Source: Mytilisepta virgata
Lineage: Eukaryota > Mollusca > Bivalvia > Mytilida > Mytilidae
DNA length: 64,000 nt
Assembly (NCBI GenBank): GCA_028015205.1
Contig: CM051514.1
Coordinates: 38,828,150-38,892,149, forward strand
Direction of reading: 5' to 3'
This document shows, in pieces, positions 1-11,337 of the stretch. Position numbers and translations under genes: made by a program. The notes under the pieces are model-generated. The model had not been told where the DNA came from and searched no databases. It worked only from the letters and a program-made list of their open reading frames with translations. Position 1 is the stretch's first letter. Each line of letters begins with the position of its first letter.

Positions 1-595
1 ATGAAATCTACATTGTACAAAATATCGCCCTTTTACTATATTAAGGACATAAACAGTAAACACAATAGGAAGTGTTCTAGTTGCAGTCTAAAGTGCTACA
101 TCACTACAGTTTTTGCTTTGCGTCACAAAAGTCATAAAGATATGCTGTTTCATACGACAACATCATCAATTTGTTAAGAGTTGGTGATTAGGTCAGTTAA
201 TGGGGAATCAAATATAGACAGTCAATGAATTTGGTGCGCAGTTGTATTAGCATTCGCATGGCAAATTTTTGGCTTGGCTCCCTCAGTTATATTCTAGTGA
301 CCATGAATCCACTATACTGTACATGTTGTGAAAGTCTATGGGAACAGTAAACATTTGAAAGTTTTGCATTATTCACATGTTTAAGAGATGCCTTATTTAT
401 TTCAACATTTGAATTATACTATCAAAATTGGATACAGATAAAACATATCTCCCTGTCAACAGTTTGTACCATATAAATCACTATCATTAATTCATCGACC
501 ATGGGAATAATATATATGTCCCCTGAAAATAAGCCGAGAAGGACATTGTCATGATTGAATGAGGTTTATAGGCAGCCAGCTTGTCGAGTTTTATT
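1..595. other. intergenic, nothing recognised
   Basis: AT-rich sequence without a long open frame, RNA gene or clear repeat. I see nothing to annotate here. Confidence 0.6.
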
Positions 596-639
596 ATTTT
601 ACGTTTCAAGAAAAACCGTCAATGGTCGTATCTTTTGTT

Positions 640-1400
640 GGGAGATGACCGTATCATTAAAGTTTTAGACAAGAAGATTTTTTAATTGATTTTTTCCTTG
701 GGGTCCTATCTTAAACTATGTTCGACTGCGCTGGTCATCTTGGTTGATTTTCTGGGTCATAAGACACATTTCTGAAAGACGACTATTTAAGGACCATTTC
801 TACCAAGTATGGTTTCAACTGGCTATGTAGTTTCAAACAAGATTTTTTTCCATAGGGTCCTATGTTTAACTATGTTCAGCTGTGGCGGCCTTTTTAGTTG
901 ACATTCCGGATTATCGGACCAAATTCTGAAGGAGGACCACCTAAGGTCCATTGTTGCCAAGATTGTCTCCAATTAGCTCTGTAGTTTCAGACAAGAAGAT
1001 TTTTAAATGAATTCCCCATAGGGTCCTATTTTAAACTAAGTTCGGCTGTGACGGCCATTCTGGTTGATTTTCCAGGTCATCGGAAACATTTCTGAAAGAG
1101 GATCATCTAAGGATCATTGCTTCCAGGTATGGTTGTAATTGGCCATGTAGTTACATAGAAGAAGATTTTTAAAATTCATCCATCATTTTTCCATTTTTGA
1201 TCACAGTAGCCGTACCAGTTGGAAGTCGGACATAAATTTGGGAGGGGGCCGCCCAAGGACTATTCCACCAAAGTTTGGTCACAATTGGCTGAGCGGTTTC
1301 AGAGGAGAAGATTTTTTATAATTTTTTATAATAATGGACGACAGACGACGGACGAAAAGTGATGGCAAAAACTCACATGACTTTTTAGGCAAGGTGAACT
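640..1400 (+). repeat. short element with ~160-bp tandem core, mollusc type
   Basis: Three to four degenerate direct copies start with GGGTCCTATNTTAAACTA at 701, 855 and 1021 (spacing 154 and 166), with a weaker fourth copy after about 1165. The block ends in GACGACAGACGACGGACG (about 1336-1354) and then a decayed hairpin built from CTCAC...GGTGA (about 1372-1398). A ~160-bp core, a purine-rich GACGGACG tract and a terminal hairpin are the layout of bivalve pearl/HINE-type non-autonomous elements. Family assignment is inference. Confidence 0.5.
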
Positions 1401-2739
1401 CAAAACCTAGAAAAGCGAAAACAATTCACCAAAATGTTGAAGAGCAGATTCAGGAATCAAAAATTAGAAACAAGTCTTTCAGTTTTTATGCATAACTAGT
1501 ACATACAATCTCATTAGTTTCAAAAGATTGTAGGGTTTTACAACAGTGATTTTTAAGGTATTCGGATCATAATTGACCTCATAATTATTTAAAATGTCCC
1601 GGATCTTCCATGCAACGTAATGGCCTCGGTAATTGTCGGCAAACTTTTGAAACACTGTATATCTAGCTTATTGGCGCCAAATTTAAAGTGCGAAGTATGT
1701 ACGCAATTTCAGCTTTACATTTTTGATTTTTCAATTAATTTTCGATAATAAAAATAATAAATATGATTTACGGCATTATTTTCATTATTTTATGGTCCTG
1801 ATACCTAAAGTACCAAAGTGCGTACATCTGAGCTTATGACACACTCGGGGACTATTAATCTATACCAGCATCATAATCGCACTTAAAATTGTTATTCGCG
1901 TCATTACGTGCCTATGTTCACGTTTTACGCCTCGAGATGTCTGCCCGAAAGTACATAATTACCCTTCAGCTTAAAATACAAATCAAAAATATAATAATTA
2001 ACAGTTTCACACGATTTCAAGAAAATAAAGGTGTTTTCTGTTTAATATGCAGTGTTACTTTGGTATACCTTTAAGTACATGTATCATTGAAATAACTGAT
2101 TAGAATGGATAAATATAGTGTTTATTAGTAAATGATTGATTGGCTGTTGTTTTCCTAACATCCAGTGCCAAATATGTTGAGCTTCTTCAGGACGGAAATC
2201 AGTTCAACAATGTAACAAACACAGTTACTAAAAAACCTAAATTTGTTTCATTTTCCATTATAATATGGTTTTATTTGTCCTTTGAATTACTTAATAAAGG
2301 CATTATTAATTTGTAAATAAGACGTTTCTGATTTAATATGATTATCATAGTTAAAAATCCTTAAACTACAACTGATCATTGCATGACGATGATATTTTTT
2401 TATTATATGGCCGCAGGGCAGATCAGTACTTTAGAAATAAAATGTATTAGTTAGAGTTTCTTTAGTGTCCAAATGGTTCGTTATTTGAAACCTACAACTT
2501 TTTCGAATACCATATTGACGTAAAGATCTAAATACTGTGCTGGTCATATCTGTGGGGACTTCCAGATTACAATCAAAGATAATGTCAGTTCTAGAGTAAA
2601 CATTAACATTTTTTTTTAAAAATCATGGTTAACATTAATTGTTTTCACGTTTTATGCCTCAAGTTTCCTTTGACAGTTATACAGAAATTAATCGCATATC
2701 AGGTGATAATATAATGCAAATGATACCCCCGCCGCTTGC
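1401..2739. other. intergenic with two copies of the TCACG-N10-CGTGA-type motif
   Basis: No supported gene. The recurring motif is present at 1918-1937 (TCACGTTTTACGCCTCGAGA) and 2645-2664 (right half altered). A 61-codon open frame at 1889-2074 covers the first motif, but shows nothing that suggests a protein. Confidence 0.5.
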
Positions 2740-3540
2740 AACGTCCTAATCCATGTTTTGGTAAGTCCTTGTTTTGGAAAAAGAAACCCAAAAATGATTT
2801 TGACGAATAAACATAATAGGAGGTGCAAAATGGCATAATATGGTTCCAAATCTGAGAAAGCTTCATTAAATTATTATAGGTTGTTAGAGAGGAGTTCCGG
2901 ATACAAAATGCATACCCCCTTCCAAAAGACAAACAGTTCCCCAAAAAGATTTTGATGATTTTGGCCACAAATAAAATAGGAGGAGCACAATGGCATTATA
3001 TGGTTAAGAATCTAGGAATTCAAAGTGTAATAAAATTGTTATACGTGGTTTTGGAGGAGTTGCGAATACAAAATATGTAGTCGGACGGAAGAATCCATGT
3101 TTTGGTAAGTCTTGTTTTGGAAAAAAAATTGACCAATAAACAAAATAGGAGGTGCACAATGGCATTATATGGTTAAGGATCTGAGAAAGTTTAATTAAAT
3201 TTTGATAAGTGGTTAAGGAGGAGTTGCGAATACGAAATGCATACCACCCCACCCCCTTCCAAAAGAAAAAAACGTTCCCCAAAATGATTTTGATGATTTT
3301 GGCCACAAAACAAAATAAGAGGTACACAATGGCATTATATGGTTAAGAATCTGAGAAAGTTTCATTAAATTATGATAAGTGGTTTTAGAGGAGTTGCGGA
3401 TACAAAAGAAAGACTGAAGAAATCCATGTTTTGGTAAGTTCTTGTTTTGGAAAAAAATGATTTTGACCAATAAACAAAATAGGAAGTGCACAATGGCATT
3501 GTATATTCAAGAATCTGAGAAACTTTCATTAAATTATAGT
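2740..3540. repeat. ~165-bp degenerate tandem repeat, about 5 copies
   Basis: The phrase (G/A)CACAATGGCATTATATGG or a close variant recurs at 2824, 2985, 3154, 3324 and 3488, a spacing of 161-170 bp. Each unit also has a version of CTGAGAAAGTTTCATTAAATT, a variable purine-rich linker and AATCCATGTTTTGGTAAGT. Three overlapping minus-strand open frames of 89-107 codons run through the block. They are by-products of the repeat: their peptides repeat with the DNA and have no recognisable domain. Confidence 0.7.
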
Positions 3541-3894
3541 TACAAAGCGGGAGTATAATTTTTAAAAAATGGACATGAGGTTAATGTTCATGAAACAATA
3601 TATCTCAATACTGCAATATAATGCAAGAAAGCCGATGAGCAGCTATTTATTGTTGCTTGTCATGTTAAGGCAAGGTCTTAAACAATGGCCTAGGCTGACA
3701 TTCTATTTGTTTTACATAATGCTTATTGCATAATGTTACTCACGTTTCATGCCTCGAGAATGCTGACATTTAATACCAAAAGACACATTGTGGTTCACGA
3801 AAACATTCATATTATGTAAATAAAGGTTCCACAGACGTATTTGTGTTGTATAACTTAATGTCCCAACGCGAGAAAATTGTACTAAATAACATTC
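3541..3894. other. intergenic spacer with one TCACG motif
   Basis: Carries TCACGTTTCATGCCTCGAGA at 3740-3759 and otherwise unique AT-rich sequence leading into the 380-bp array. Confidence 0.5.
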
Positions 3895-5250
3895 CAAAGT
3901 AACTAATATTAGATATGGCAAATTTATATTACGTTGTATACGACGCATTTCAAGGAGTTACCTCTCATCGGCAGATTAAAACCGAAACATTTGGAAGATC
4001 AAAAACCAAATTTATTTTACACAAGAAGTACTCATAACCAAAAATACCGAAAAATGAAGCCAAATTTCAGCTAAGGAGATCTACCATGTGCAATACAAGG
4101 AATGAACCCTTAGTATTTCTATTATTTTTGAATTTTGCTAAATACTGGTAATTTCTGTAACAAATCAATGAATAATCATGTCAGACAAGTCTGACGACTG
4201 GGTTGGCGAATACCCTCGGGGACTTAGGGTCCATTATGCAGAGGCATCGTCCCAGGAGTTTCAAAATAACAATCCAAATATATTAATATTAGATATGGTA
4301 AATTTATATTATGCTGTATACGACGCATTTCAAAGAGTTACCTCTCATCGGCAGATTAAAACCGAAACATTTGGAAGATCAAAAACAAAATTTATTTTAA
4401 ACAAGAAGTACTCATAACCAAAAATACCGAAAAATGAATCCAAATTTCAGCTAAGGAGATCTACCATGTGCAATACAAGGAATGAACCCTTAGTATTTCT
4501 ATTATTTTTGAATTTTGCTAAATACTGGTAATTTCTGTATCAAATCAATGAATAATCATGTCAGACAAGTCTGACGACTGGGTTGGCGAATACCCTCGGG
4601 GACTTAGGGTCCATTATGCAGAGGCATCGTCCCAGGAGTTTCAAAATAACAATCCAAATATATTAATATTAGATATGGTAAATTTATATTATGCTGTATA
4701 CGACGCATTTCAAAGAGTTACCTCTCATCGGCAGATTAAAACCGAAACATTTGGAAGATCAAAAACAAAATTTATTTTAAACAAGAAGTACTCATAACCA
4801 AAAATACCGAAAAATGAATCCAAATTTCAGCTAAGGAGATCTACCATGTGCAATACAAGGAATGAACCCTTAGTATTTCTATTATTTTTGAATTTTGCTA
4901 AATACTGGTAATTTCTGTAACAAATCAATGAATAATCATGTCAGACAAGTCTGACGACTGGGTTGGCGAATACCCTCGGGGACCTAGGGTCCATTATGCA
5001 GAGGCATCGCCCCAGGAGTTTCAAAATAACAATCCAAAGATATTAATATTAGATATGGTAAATTTATATTATGCTGTATACGACGCATTTCAAGGAGTTA
5101 CCTCTCATCGGCAGCATTAAAACCGAAACATTTGGAAGACCAAAAACCAAACTTGTTTTAAACAAGAAGTACTCATAACCAAAAATACCGAAATAGGAAG
5201 CCAAATTTCAGCTAAGGAGATCTACCATGTGCAATACAAGGAATGAACCA
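3895..5250 (+). repeat. 380-bp tandem array, about 3.5 copies
   Basis: Period is exactly 380 bp between the ATGTCAGACAAGTCTGACGA landmarks at 4178, 4558 and 4938. The array opens with a partial copy at about 3900 and stops inside a copy at about 5250. The second and third copies are almost identical, so duplication or homogenisation was recent. Two complete copies contain a plus-strand frame of 79 codons with identical peptides (4178-4417, 4558-4797). In the last copy a one-base insertion (GCAGCATTAAAA for GCAGATTAAAA, near 5114) shortens the frame to 60 codons. The first partial copy lacks the start region. No domain, signal peptide or membrane segment was recognised. The frame may be fortuitous or a duplicated exon. 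Confidence 0.9.
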
Positions 5251-5389
5251 ACTTGCTCTAGAATGAACATTGTGAAAAGGCGAAAATTAGAGAGAGGATT
5301 CACACCATTAAATAACAATCATTCATAAATATACTTGCTAATTGATTATTAAATGTTACATTACAATGTTAAGTTCAAAATAAGGTACT

Positions 5390-5610
5390 TCACGTTTTGT
5401 GCCTCGTGAATCTCTTATAAAGGATGCGTCAGAATTATTTGATTTTGTAATACTTCGCAGTTTCGCACAAAAAAATGAATTCCATAAAAATATAGTGGCA
5501 AATATCAAAGCAAATGAAAAATGCATGGAATATAACTAAATTCGTATGAAGAGAAGAAAACATGTAAATATAAATAGTTATCACATTCCTATTTATGGAT
5601 ACGACTTTCA
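5390..5610 (+). repeat. single diverged copy of the 5' segment of the 3.08-kb array unit
   Basis: From TCACGTTTTGTGCCTCGTGA (5390-5409) to the run around AACATGTAAATATAAATAGT, this matches the start of array units 1-4 (for example 10511-10720) with scattered substitutions and a few small indels. It lies about 2.2 kb before the array and probably represents the source locus of the unit's first ~230 bp. The flanking sequence on either side is unrelated to the array. Confidence 0.8.
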
Positions 5611-6599
5611 ATTTAAACACCTAAGTTAGAGAAATAATAAACATTCACTTATACCAATTTATTCATGTTTTAACAAATAATGTCTGATCCGCAATGCTCA
5701 TGACCAAACATGTGGAATGACAAAAGAATAACTCCAAATGTTGTATCACAATTTGAGGAAATCCAAAATGGCCAAAAAAGGCCTTGATGAAAATTTCCAT
5801 CCGTTTACTCAATAACTATGCTCGTCGGAGATTCTCTGGAATTCCTTAATATAAAGAAATTTAAAAATTTGCTGTCATAACACAACATGCTCCTCAACTG
5901 ACTATGTTAAATAACATGACGAGTGCAATATACGGAAGAGCAACTGCTCACCATTCCGGAACACTTGTTTATTTGTATTCTCTTGTTTGTTTGTCTTCTT
6001 CAAGTACAATATAGGACTTTCGGTTTGCCTCACGTGTATTCATCAAATACTGATGCCAAAATTGGTCGAATTTCAAAAATTTTTAATTTAATTTTGCGAC
6101 CTAAACTCCTAGTGGCATACCAAATATGTAGATGCGTAATTTGAAGAAATACTTTACTGGTAGTTCTTATTTATTATCTATATGAATTGTACAATACAAT
6201 ATGTATGTTGGTGTTTGTCAAGGATGGTGATCGCCTTTTTTTCTTTCTTTTTAAGCTGTTAGCCCATCAGTGAAAACCTTACATCGACATAAAGATAAAG
6301 AACAGAAATAAATGTGCTGTCAACATATCATTCCAGAATTGCAATGTGCATTTACCCTTTTGGAATATCAGTATTCCGATTTCGTTATTCTTTGATGTAT
6401 ATTTGGTTAGAAACTGATAAAGTATAATAGGCAATGAATTATACCATCGTCTTTGACGGTTCAGTAAAAATTGAACAATCTAGATCAACATGATTGCAGT
6501 ATATACGAAGGAAAGTAATGAATATACAAAAATGATAAGGTTATTATGGTAGGTTTCTTCTTGTTTGGAAGTCTATTTAGTTTGTTGCTATTATATTTT
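5611..6599. other. intergenic, nothing recognised
   Basis: No gene, RNA or clear repeat. A 73-codon plus-strand frame at 5923-6144 has no recognisable features. Confidence 0.5.
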
Positions 6600-7215
6600 T
6601 GTATAAATAATAAACACTAGCCTGTAAACACTAAGGTTTTGATTTTAAATCCAACCCTTGGTCGATCTGACAGATGGTTCTGTCCGAGTCCGAGTAACCA
6701 TATAAAACCTAGCCGACACGATATCTAGCTTAAAAGTGGCCCGAAACACAAAAATCCAAATTTGGCAAGTAAATTTCCAAAAGTGGACATAAGTTGTCTT
6801 AGACTTCACTAAGTACATCAGTTAAATTCAACCAAAATCTTGTTTATGAACAACTAAAAAATTCAAATGATTTTAATTTTTATAATACATTGTACAAGGG
6901 ATTTCTTTATAGAAAAATAATAAGACTTACGTGTATAATGAAGTAAACAACAAAATGGATAAGTACATTATATATAAGAATTCTCACGGTTTATGCCTTG
7001 CCATTTCCAACAAAATATTCCAACGGACAAATGCAAAATATAAGCTGAAGATATCACGTTCACACTAGTACAATTTACTGGCAAAAAAATAGGTATCGTT
7101 TCTTGGAACATTTTTATAAATAAGAATATCAAAAAATTTATACATTTATATTAAAAATAAAATTGATAATTTTTTATTTTGCATAATTACAGCTGAAGGA
7201 GTAGAATCGTACAAG
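6600..7215 (+). repeat. dispersed composite repeat: SINE remnant plus TCACG segment
   Basis: Starts with a decayed SINE (CACTAGCCTGTAAACACTAAGG, then TAAATCCAACCCTTGGTCGA and AAAACCTAGCCGACA). The motif follows in altered form at 6984 (TCACGGTTTATGCCTTGCC), then a segment with AATATAAGCTGAAG and CAGTTTACTG-type sequence, ending at a splice-acceptor-like TTTTGCATAATTACAG near 7192. The same order recurs near the end of each array unit (for example 9850-10310) and at 28405-29040, so these are paralogous copies of one ancestral segment. Confidence 0.65.
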
Positions 7216-7824
7216 AATATACAAGTTGCTTAAAGTTATGGCGTTATTAATTTTTTTTTTTTTAATTTTTTATACATGTAGTAATGATTTATTTTGATTT
7301 GCTGTCGTCATGATCAGTTGTTAATTTCTCGCGAATTGTTCCCATCGCAGTTAGTTTATAAATCCCAGTTGGTTCAACATTTTAAGTGCTTTGTAATGTG
7401 TCTTGCTTCAAGGAGAATCAGAAGTAAACGACTTTAAAAATTTAGAGATACTTTGCTTCAAACATTTTAACTGTGCCCCACATAGTTCATAATCTGATTC
7501 TTGAAAAAAAAAAGCTTTCATTTTGATAAAACTTCAAATCATGAACTGGAAAATGCTGTAAAAGTCAACATAGCTAAAATTACGAGAGAGAAATCTTTGC
7601 ACTTTTTCAACAAGATCAACTACGTATGTGGTGACGTCTCGTGTTAAAAATGTGAGGCATCTCACTATTGGAAAGCCAATAATCAGATACGACAAAAGGT
7701 AGACTTAACGGTTTCATGGATATTTCACAACAGTAATTGAGATATTCCGAGAAATAACTATACGGTATATCGGGGACACGCAGTCAAGTTTCAACTGTTC
7801 CCAAATTTTTGGAAATTAATAAAC
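7216..7824. other. intergenic, left flank of the large array
   Basis: No gene or clear repeat. Array homology starts at about 7825 (AATTGAGATAAATGTATAAAAG). Confidence 0.5.
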
Positions 7825-8555
7825 AAATTGAGATAAATGTATAAAAGTTTTGTACATTTTCATATTCAAAAATTGACCCAATGGAATAAAGACCCCCATT
7901 TTATAACATAAACTTCAAAAGGGAGTTTTCTCTGCCATGATTGGGGGGATCAAAATACCATGGCAGATAAACTTTTAAATATTACAGGGGTTCATTTTTC
8001 CATGGTTAGGGGGGTGGTAAAATACCGTCTCTTTGAATGGCTTTAACCACTAGGCAGATGTATATTAAACTTTTTTCTTTTTATTGATGTGATTTTGTTT
8101 TGTTGAACACGATACCGTGATAATACCGATGGGTCTTCATTTCACCAATGTGTGTGTGTGTATGTGAATGTTTTATCTATCTGCAACAGTTTTGTAAATG
8201 TCCGTAGTACCATGAAGTATTTCTGCCAAGTATCACTATATACTGTCATATAAGTCGTGGTACACTTTATATTATTATAAGTAAAGTCAAGAAATACCAA
8301 AGGGATATTCGAAACAACTAACGAACTCCGGAGAACATCGAAGACAAGACCAAAACAATACATGCACTACAACTAAAAAGTAAAAACATATGAAAACATG
8401 GACCCCACCAAAAAAACCGGGGGTAGACTCAGGTGCTCCGGAAGAGTAAGCAGTCTCTGCTTCCTGCAGGATACCCGCCATGCTGCCCATGTCAAATCCG
8501 GTATGAGGAAGAGATAACACCAATGGAACAGGCCCATTTTCATTCGGGAATTTTT

Positions 8556-8712
8556 TTTTCATACCTGTCAACAAAGTCATGATGACGTCCATAAGACTTT
8601 AATAAGGATGACTCCAACTTAGGAGCAACATACCCCAGCTGTCTGAGCAACTTTTCTGTAAGGAGCCGGGCTCTGTCCAGGAAGTCAATGTATATGTCAC
8701 AAGCTCTGGAAT
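8556..8712 (-). pseudogene. reverse-transcriptase C-terminal relic (Penelope-like retroelement)
   Basis: Read on the minus strand this gives RACDIYIDFLDRARLLTEKL, followed after a few residues by a segment ending SYGRHHDFVDRYE. This resembles the region after the catalytic palm of Penelope-like and related retroelement RTs, where a RAC-(x)n-FLDRARLLT-(x)n-FYGRHH pattern is usual (recognised from memory, not searched). There is no upstream RT core in the array. In units 1-4 the same stretch (for example about 11665-11815) is frame-broken by single-base losses. The sequence downstream (VLSLPHTGFDMGSMAGIL) stays open but looks like untranslated tail sequence. A dead 3' fragment carried along in the array is the best explanation. 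Confidence 0.6.
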
Positions 8713-9354
8713 AACGTATGATATTAAATTACATGTTTTTAGGCCATTGATAGCATTTGAAGGAGAACTTTAGTGGTCTTATTTTTTGATGATATATAGA
8801 AACATTACCATTTGTACAAAAAAATATATCTTGGTGTTATTGATAAATTACAGTAAATACCGCTTATGTCAAAGATGGTGGTCGTCATTATTTCTTAGGT
8901 AAGCTGTTAGCTCAGCAATAAAAACCTTACATCGATTATCGAAGAACATAAAGTAATGTCCACATACCTTTTTATTATTCAAGTATTGAATTAGTTATTT
9001 TGAAATATGAATTTACCCTATATCTGGTGTTTTATAATTTCAGTAAAAGTATATGTGTACTAGGATCAGAATGCATAAATGTGCATTTGATGCCTTCAGA
9101 TTAAAATTTATGCTTCCCATTTTAAATTCTGTATCACCTTTAATAACTTGTGTTTTTATGGTAGTATGCATCGTATTAGCTTCCTGTTACTTTTTTCTAT
9201 ACGTTCAATGTTGCAAAAGTTTTAAATTTCAGGTTTCCGCTTCCTGTAATATTGAATTAAAACCAAAAAATAGGGTTAGGGTTAGGACGGTTCAGTAATA
9301 TTGCCACAATCAGTAACATTTTAAAACATGGATAACAGAAATCAGAATAATAAC

Positions 9355-9765
9355 TAGATATCAAGGAGATGGAATCCATCTCTGTGGGGCCAGCCGTAAA
9401 TAACATTTGACTTCAGTTGACCTTGACCTTTGACCTAGAGATTTGTACAATAATCGCGACACCCCTTTTGACAGTGGTGATTAACCATGTCAAGTATCTT
9501 CACTTAACTTCAAACCATTCTCAGTTATAGCGCGGACACGATATTTACCATAGGACATGGGGTTCTCAAATTTGACCTAAGTTTCTGACCTTGACCTTTG
9601 CCCTACAGAGTTGTACATACATTGTGACACACCCTATACTACTAGTGAATTTCCATGCCAAGTATAAATTTTGAAATCGTAAAGGTTCTCAACACGGATT
9701 GTTACGGACAGACGAACAGATTGAACACTATAGGGCGACCGCCACCAAGTGGTGGAGCCCTAATC
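9355..9765 (+). repeat. short interspersed element within unit 0, bearing nuclear-receptor-like half sites
   Basis: Bounded on the left by the hairpin GAGATGGAATCCATCTC (about 9367) and on the right by CCACCAAGTGGTGG (about 9742), which is self-complementary apart from two loop bases. Two internal sub-copies each contain TTGACCTTGACCTTTG(A/C)CC followed by GTTGTAC-type sequence (about 9417 and 9588). A ~160-200-bp internal repeat with a hairpin at the 3' side again suggests a HINE/pearl-like element. Units 1-4 have the same element (for example 12455-12850), but their right hairpin is mutated to CCACCAAGTTGTGG. Confidence 0.55.
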
Positions 9766-9844
9766 GACATCGTAAAAATTATTAGCGCGATTTTTGGAAG
9801 GTGTCTTGCAGGTGTATCTGGCGAAAATAGTAGTTCGTTTTAAA

Positions 9845-10310
9845 GATAACTATCAATACAATGGTTGTAGTTTCAAATCCAACTCGTGGTCGATTTGGTG
9901 GTTCTACCCGGGTATTCCTGCTCTTTCCACCAATAAAACCTAGCCGGCATCATAGCTACCGGCTATCAATTAAACCTAATTTGGCAAGACTTTTGTCCCA
10001 AAAGGCAGTGAGGATAGGGCGCAAAAGATTTCATATACATGTATAGACTTCACTGAAGACTTTGATTGAAACAAAATCATGTTTCTGTACAACTAAGAAA
10101 TTTAAATGAGTTTTGTTTGAAATATGAGCGATTTGTTTATAAAAGAAAGTTACTTCTCTCGTTTTATGCCTCGTGATTTTCATAACATCAAATGTCAACG
10201 GAGAAATAAAAATATAAGCTGAAGGTTCTTTAATAATTATCAGATTCACAAAAGTTCAGTTTATTGGCAAAAAAACAACTATCATTCCCTAGGACATTTT
10301 TAATCAGAAT
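9845..10310 (+). repeat. SINE 3' remnant plus TCACG segment, array copy
   Basis: AAATCCAACTCGTGGTCGA, then CTACCCGGGTATTCCTGCTC and CCAATAAAACCTAGCCGGCA match the 3' half of the SINEs at 45093 and 56450 (GGTCGGTGG...CCGGGTACTCCGGC...CCAATAAAAACTGGCCGCC) with many substitutions. The variant motif TCTCGTTTTATGCCTCGTGA is at 10157-10176. Equivalent copies are in units 1-4 and, more diverged, at 6600 and 28405. Confidence 0.65.
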
Positions 10311-11094
10311 ACAAATAAACCGTTTTTTTTTGTTTTTTTTTTTTGTTGTTTGTTTATATGTTTGTTTTTTTTGGGGGGTTTTTTTTTGGAGGGTGGTGAG
10401 GGGTTCTATGTTGTTCATATGTTTTTAGGTTTGATTTGTAGTGGATGTATTGTTTTGGTCTTGTCTTCGTTGTTCTCCGGAGTTTGTCAGTTACTTCACT
10501 TCAAGGTACTTCACGTTTTGTACCTCGTGAATCTCTTATAAAACACTAAAGGATGCGTCGGAATTATTTGATTTTGTAATACCTCGCATTTTCGCACACA
10601 AAAAAAAAGAATTCCATAAAAATATAGTGGCATATATCAAAGCAAATGAAAAATGCATGGAATATAACTAAAATCATATGACGATAAGAAAACATGTAAA
10701 TATAAATAGTTATCAAATCCCTATTATTTAGGGAGATAAATTGAGATAAATATATAAAAGTTTTGTACATTTTCATATTCAAAAATTGACCCCAATGGAA
10801 TAAAGACCCCCATTTTATAACATAAACTTCAAAAGGGACTTTACTCTCCCATGATTGGGGGGATCAAAATACCATGGTAGATAATCTTTTAAATATTACA
10901 GGGGTTCATTTTTCCATGGTTAGGGGGGTGGTAAAATACCGTCTCTTTGAATGGCTTTAACCACTAGGCAGATGTATATTAAACTTTTTTCCTTTTATTG
11001 ATGTGATTTTGTTTTGTTGAACACGATATCGTGGTAATACCGATGGGCTTTCATTTCACTAATGTGTGTTTGTGTATGTGAATATATTATCTAT

Positions 11095-11337
11095 CTACAA
11101 CAGTTTTGTAAATGTCCGTATTAACCTGAAGTATTTCTGCCAAATTTCACTACGGTCATCTAAGTCGTGGTAGATCTGCAACAGTTTTGTAAATGTCCGT
11201 ATTACCCTGAAGTATTTCTGCCAAGTATCACTACGGTCATCTAAGCCATGGTAGATCTGCAACAGTTTTGTTAATGTCCGTAATACCCTGAAGTATTTCT
11301 GCCAAGTATCACTACCGTCATCTAAGTCGTGGTAGAC
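11095..11337 (+). repeat. 81-bp tandem triplication inside the array unit
   Basis: Three copies start at 11095, 11176 and 11257, each with CAACAGTTTTGTAAATGTCC (or one variant base) and CTGCCAA(G/A)TATCACTAC. Units 1-4 all have three copies (about 14175, 17265 and 20315 in later units). Unit 0 has one copy (about 8181-8265), which is probably the ancestral state, so the triplication came before the amplification of units 1-4. Confidence 0.9.

Noticed and set aside
9272..9288. Interstitial telomere repeat (TTAGGG)
   Set aside because: Only about two units, present in unit 0 and absent from the other units. Too short to mean more than chance.
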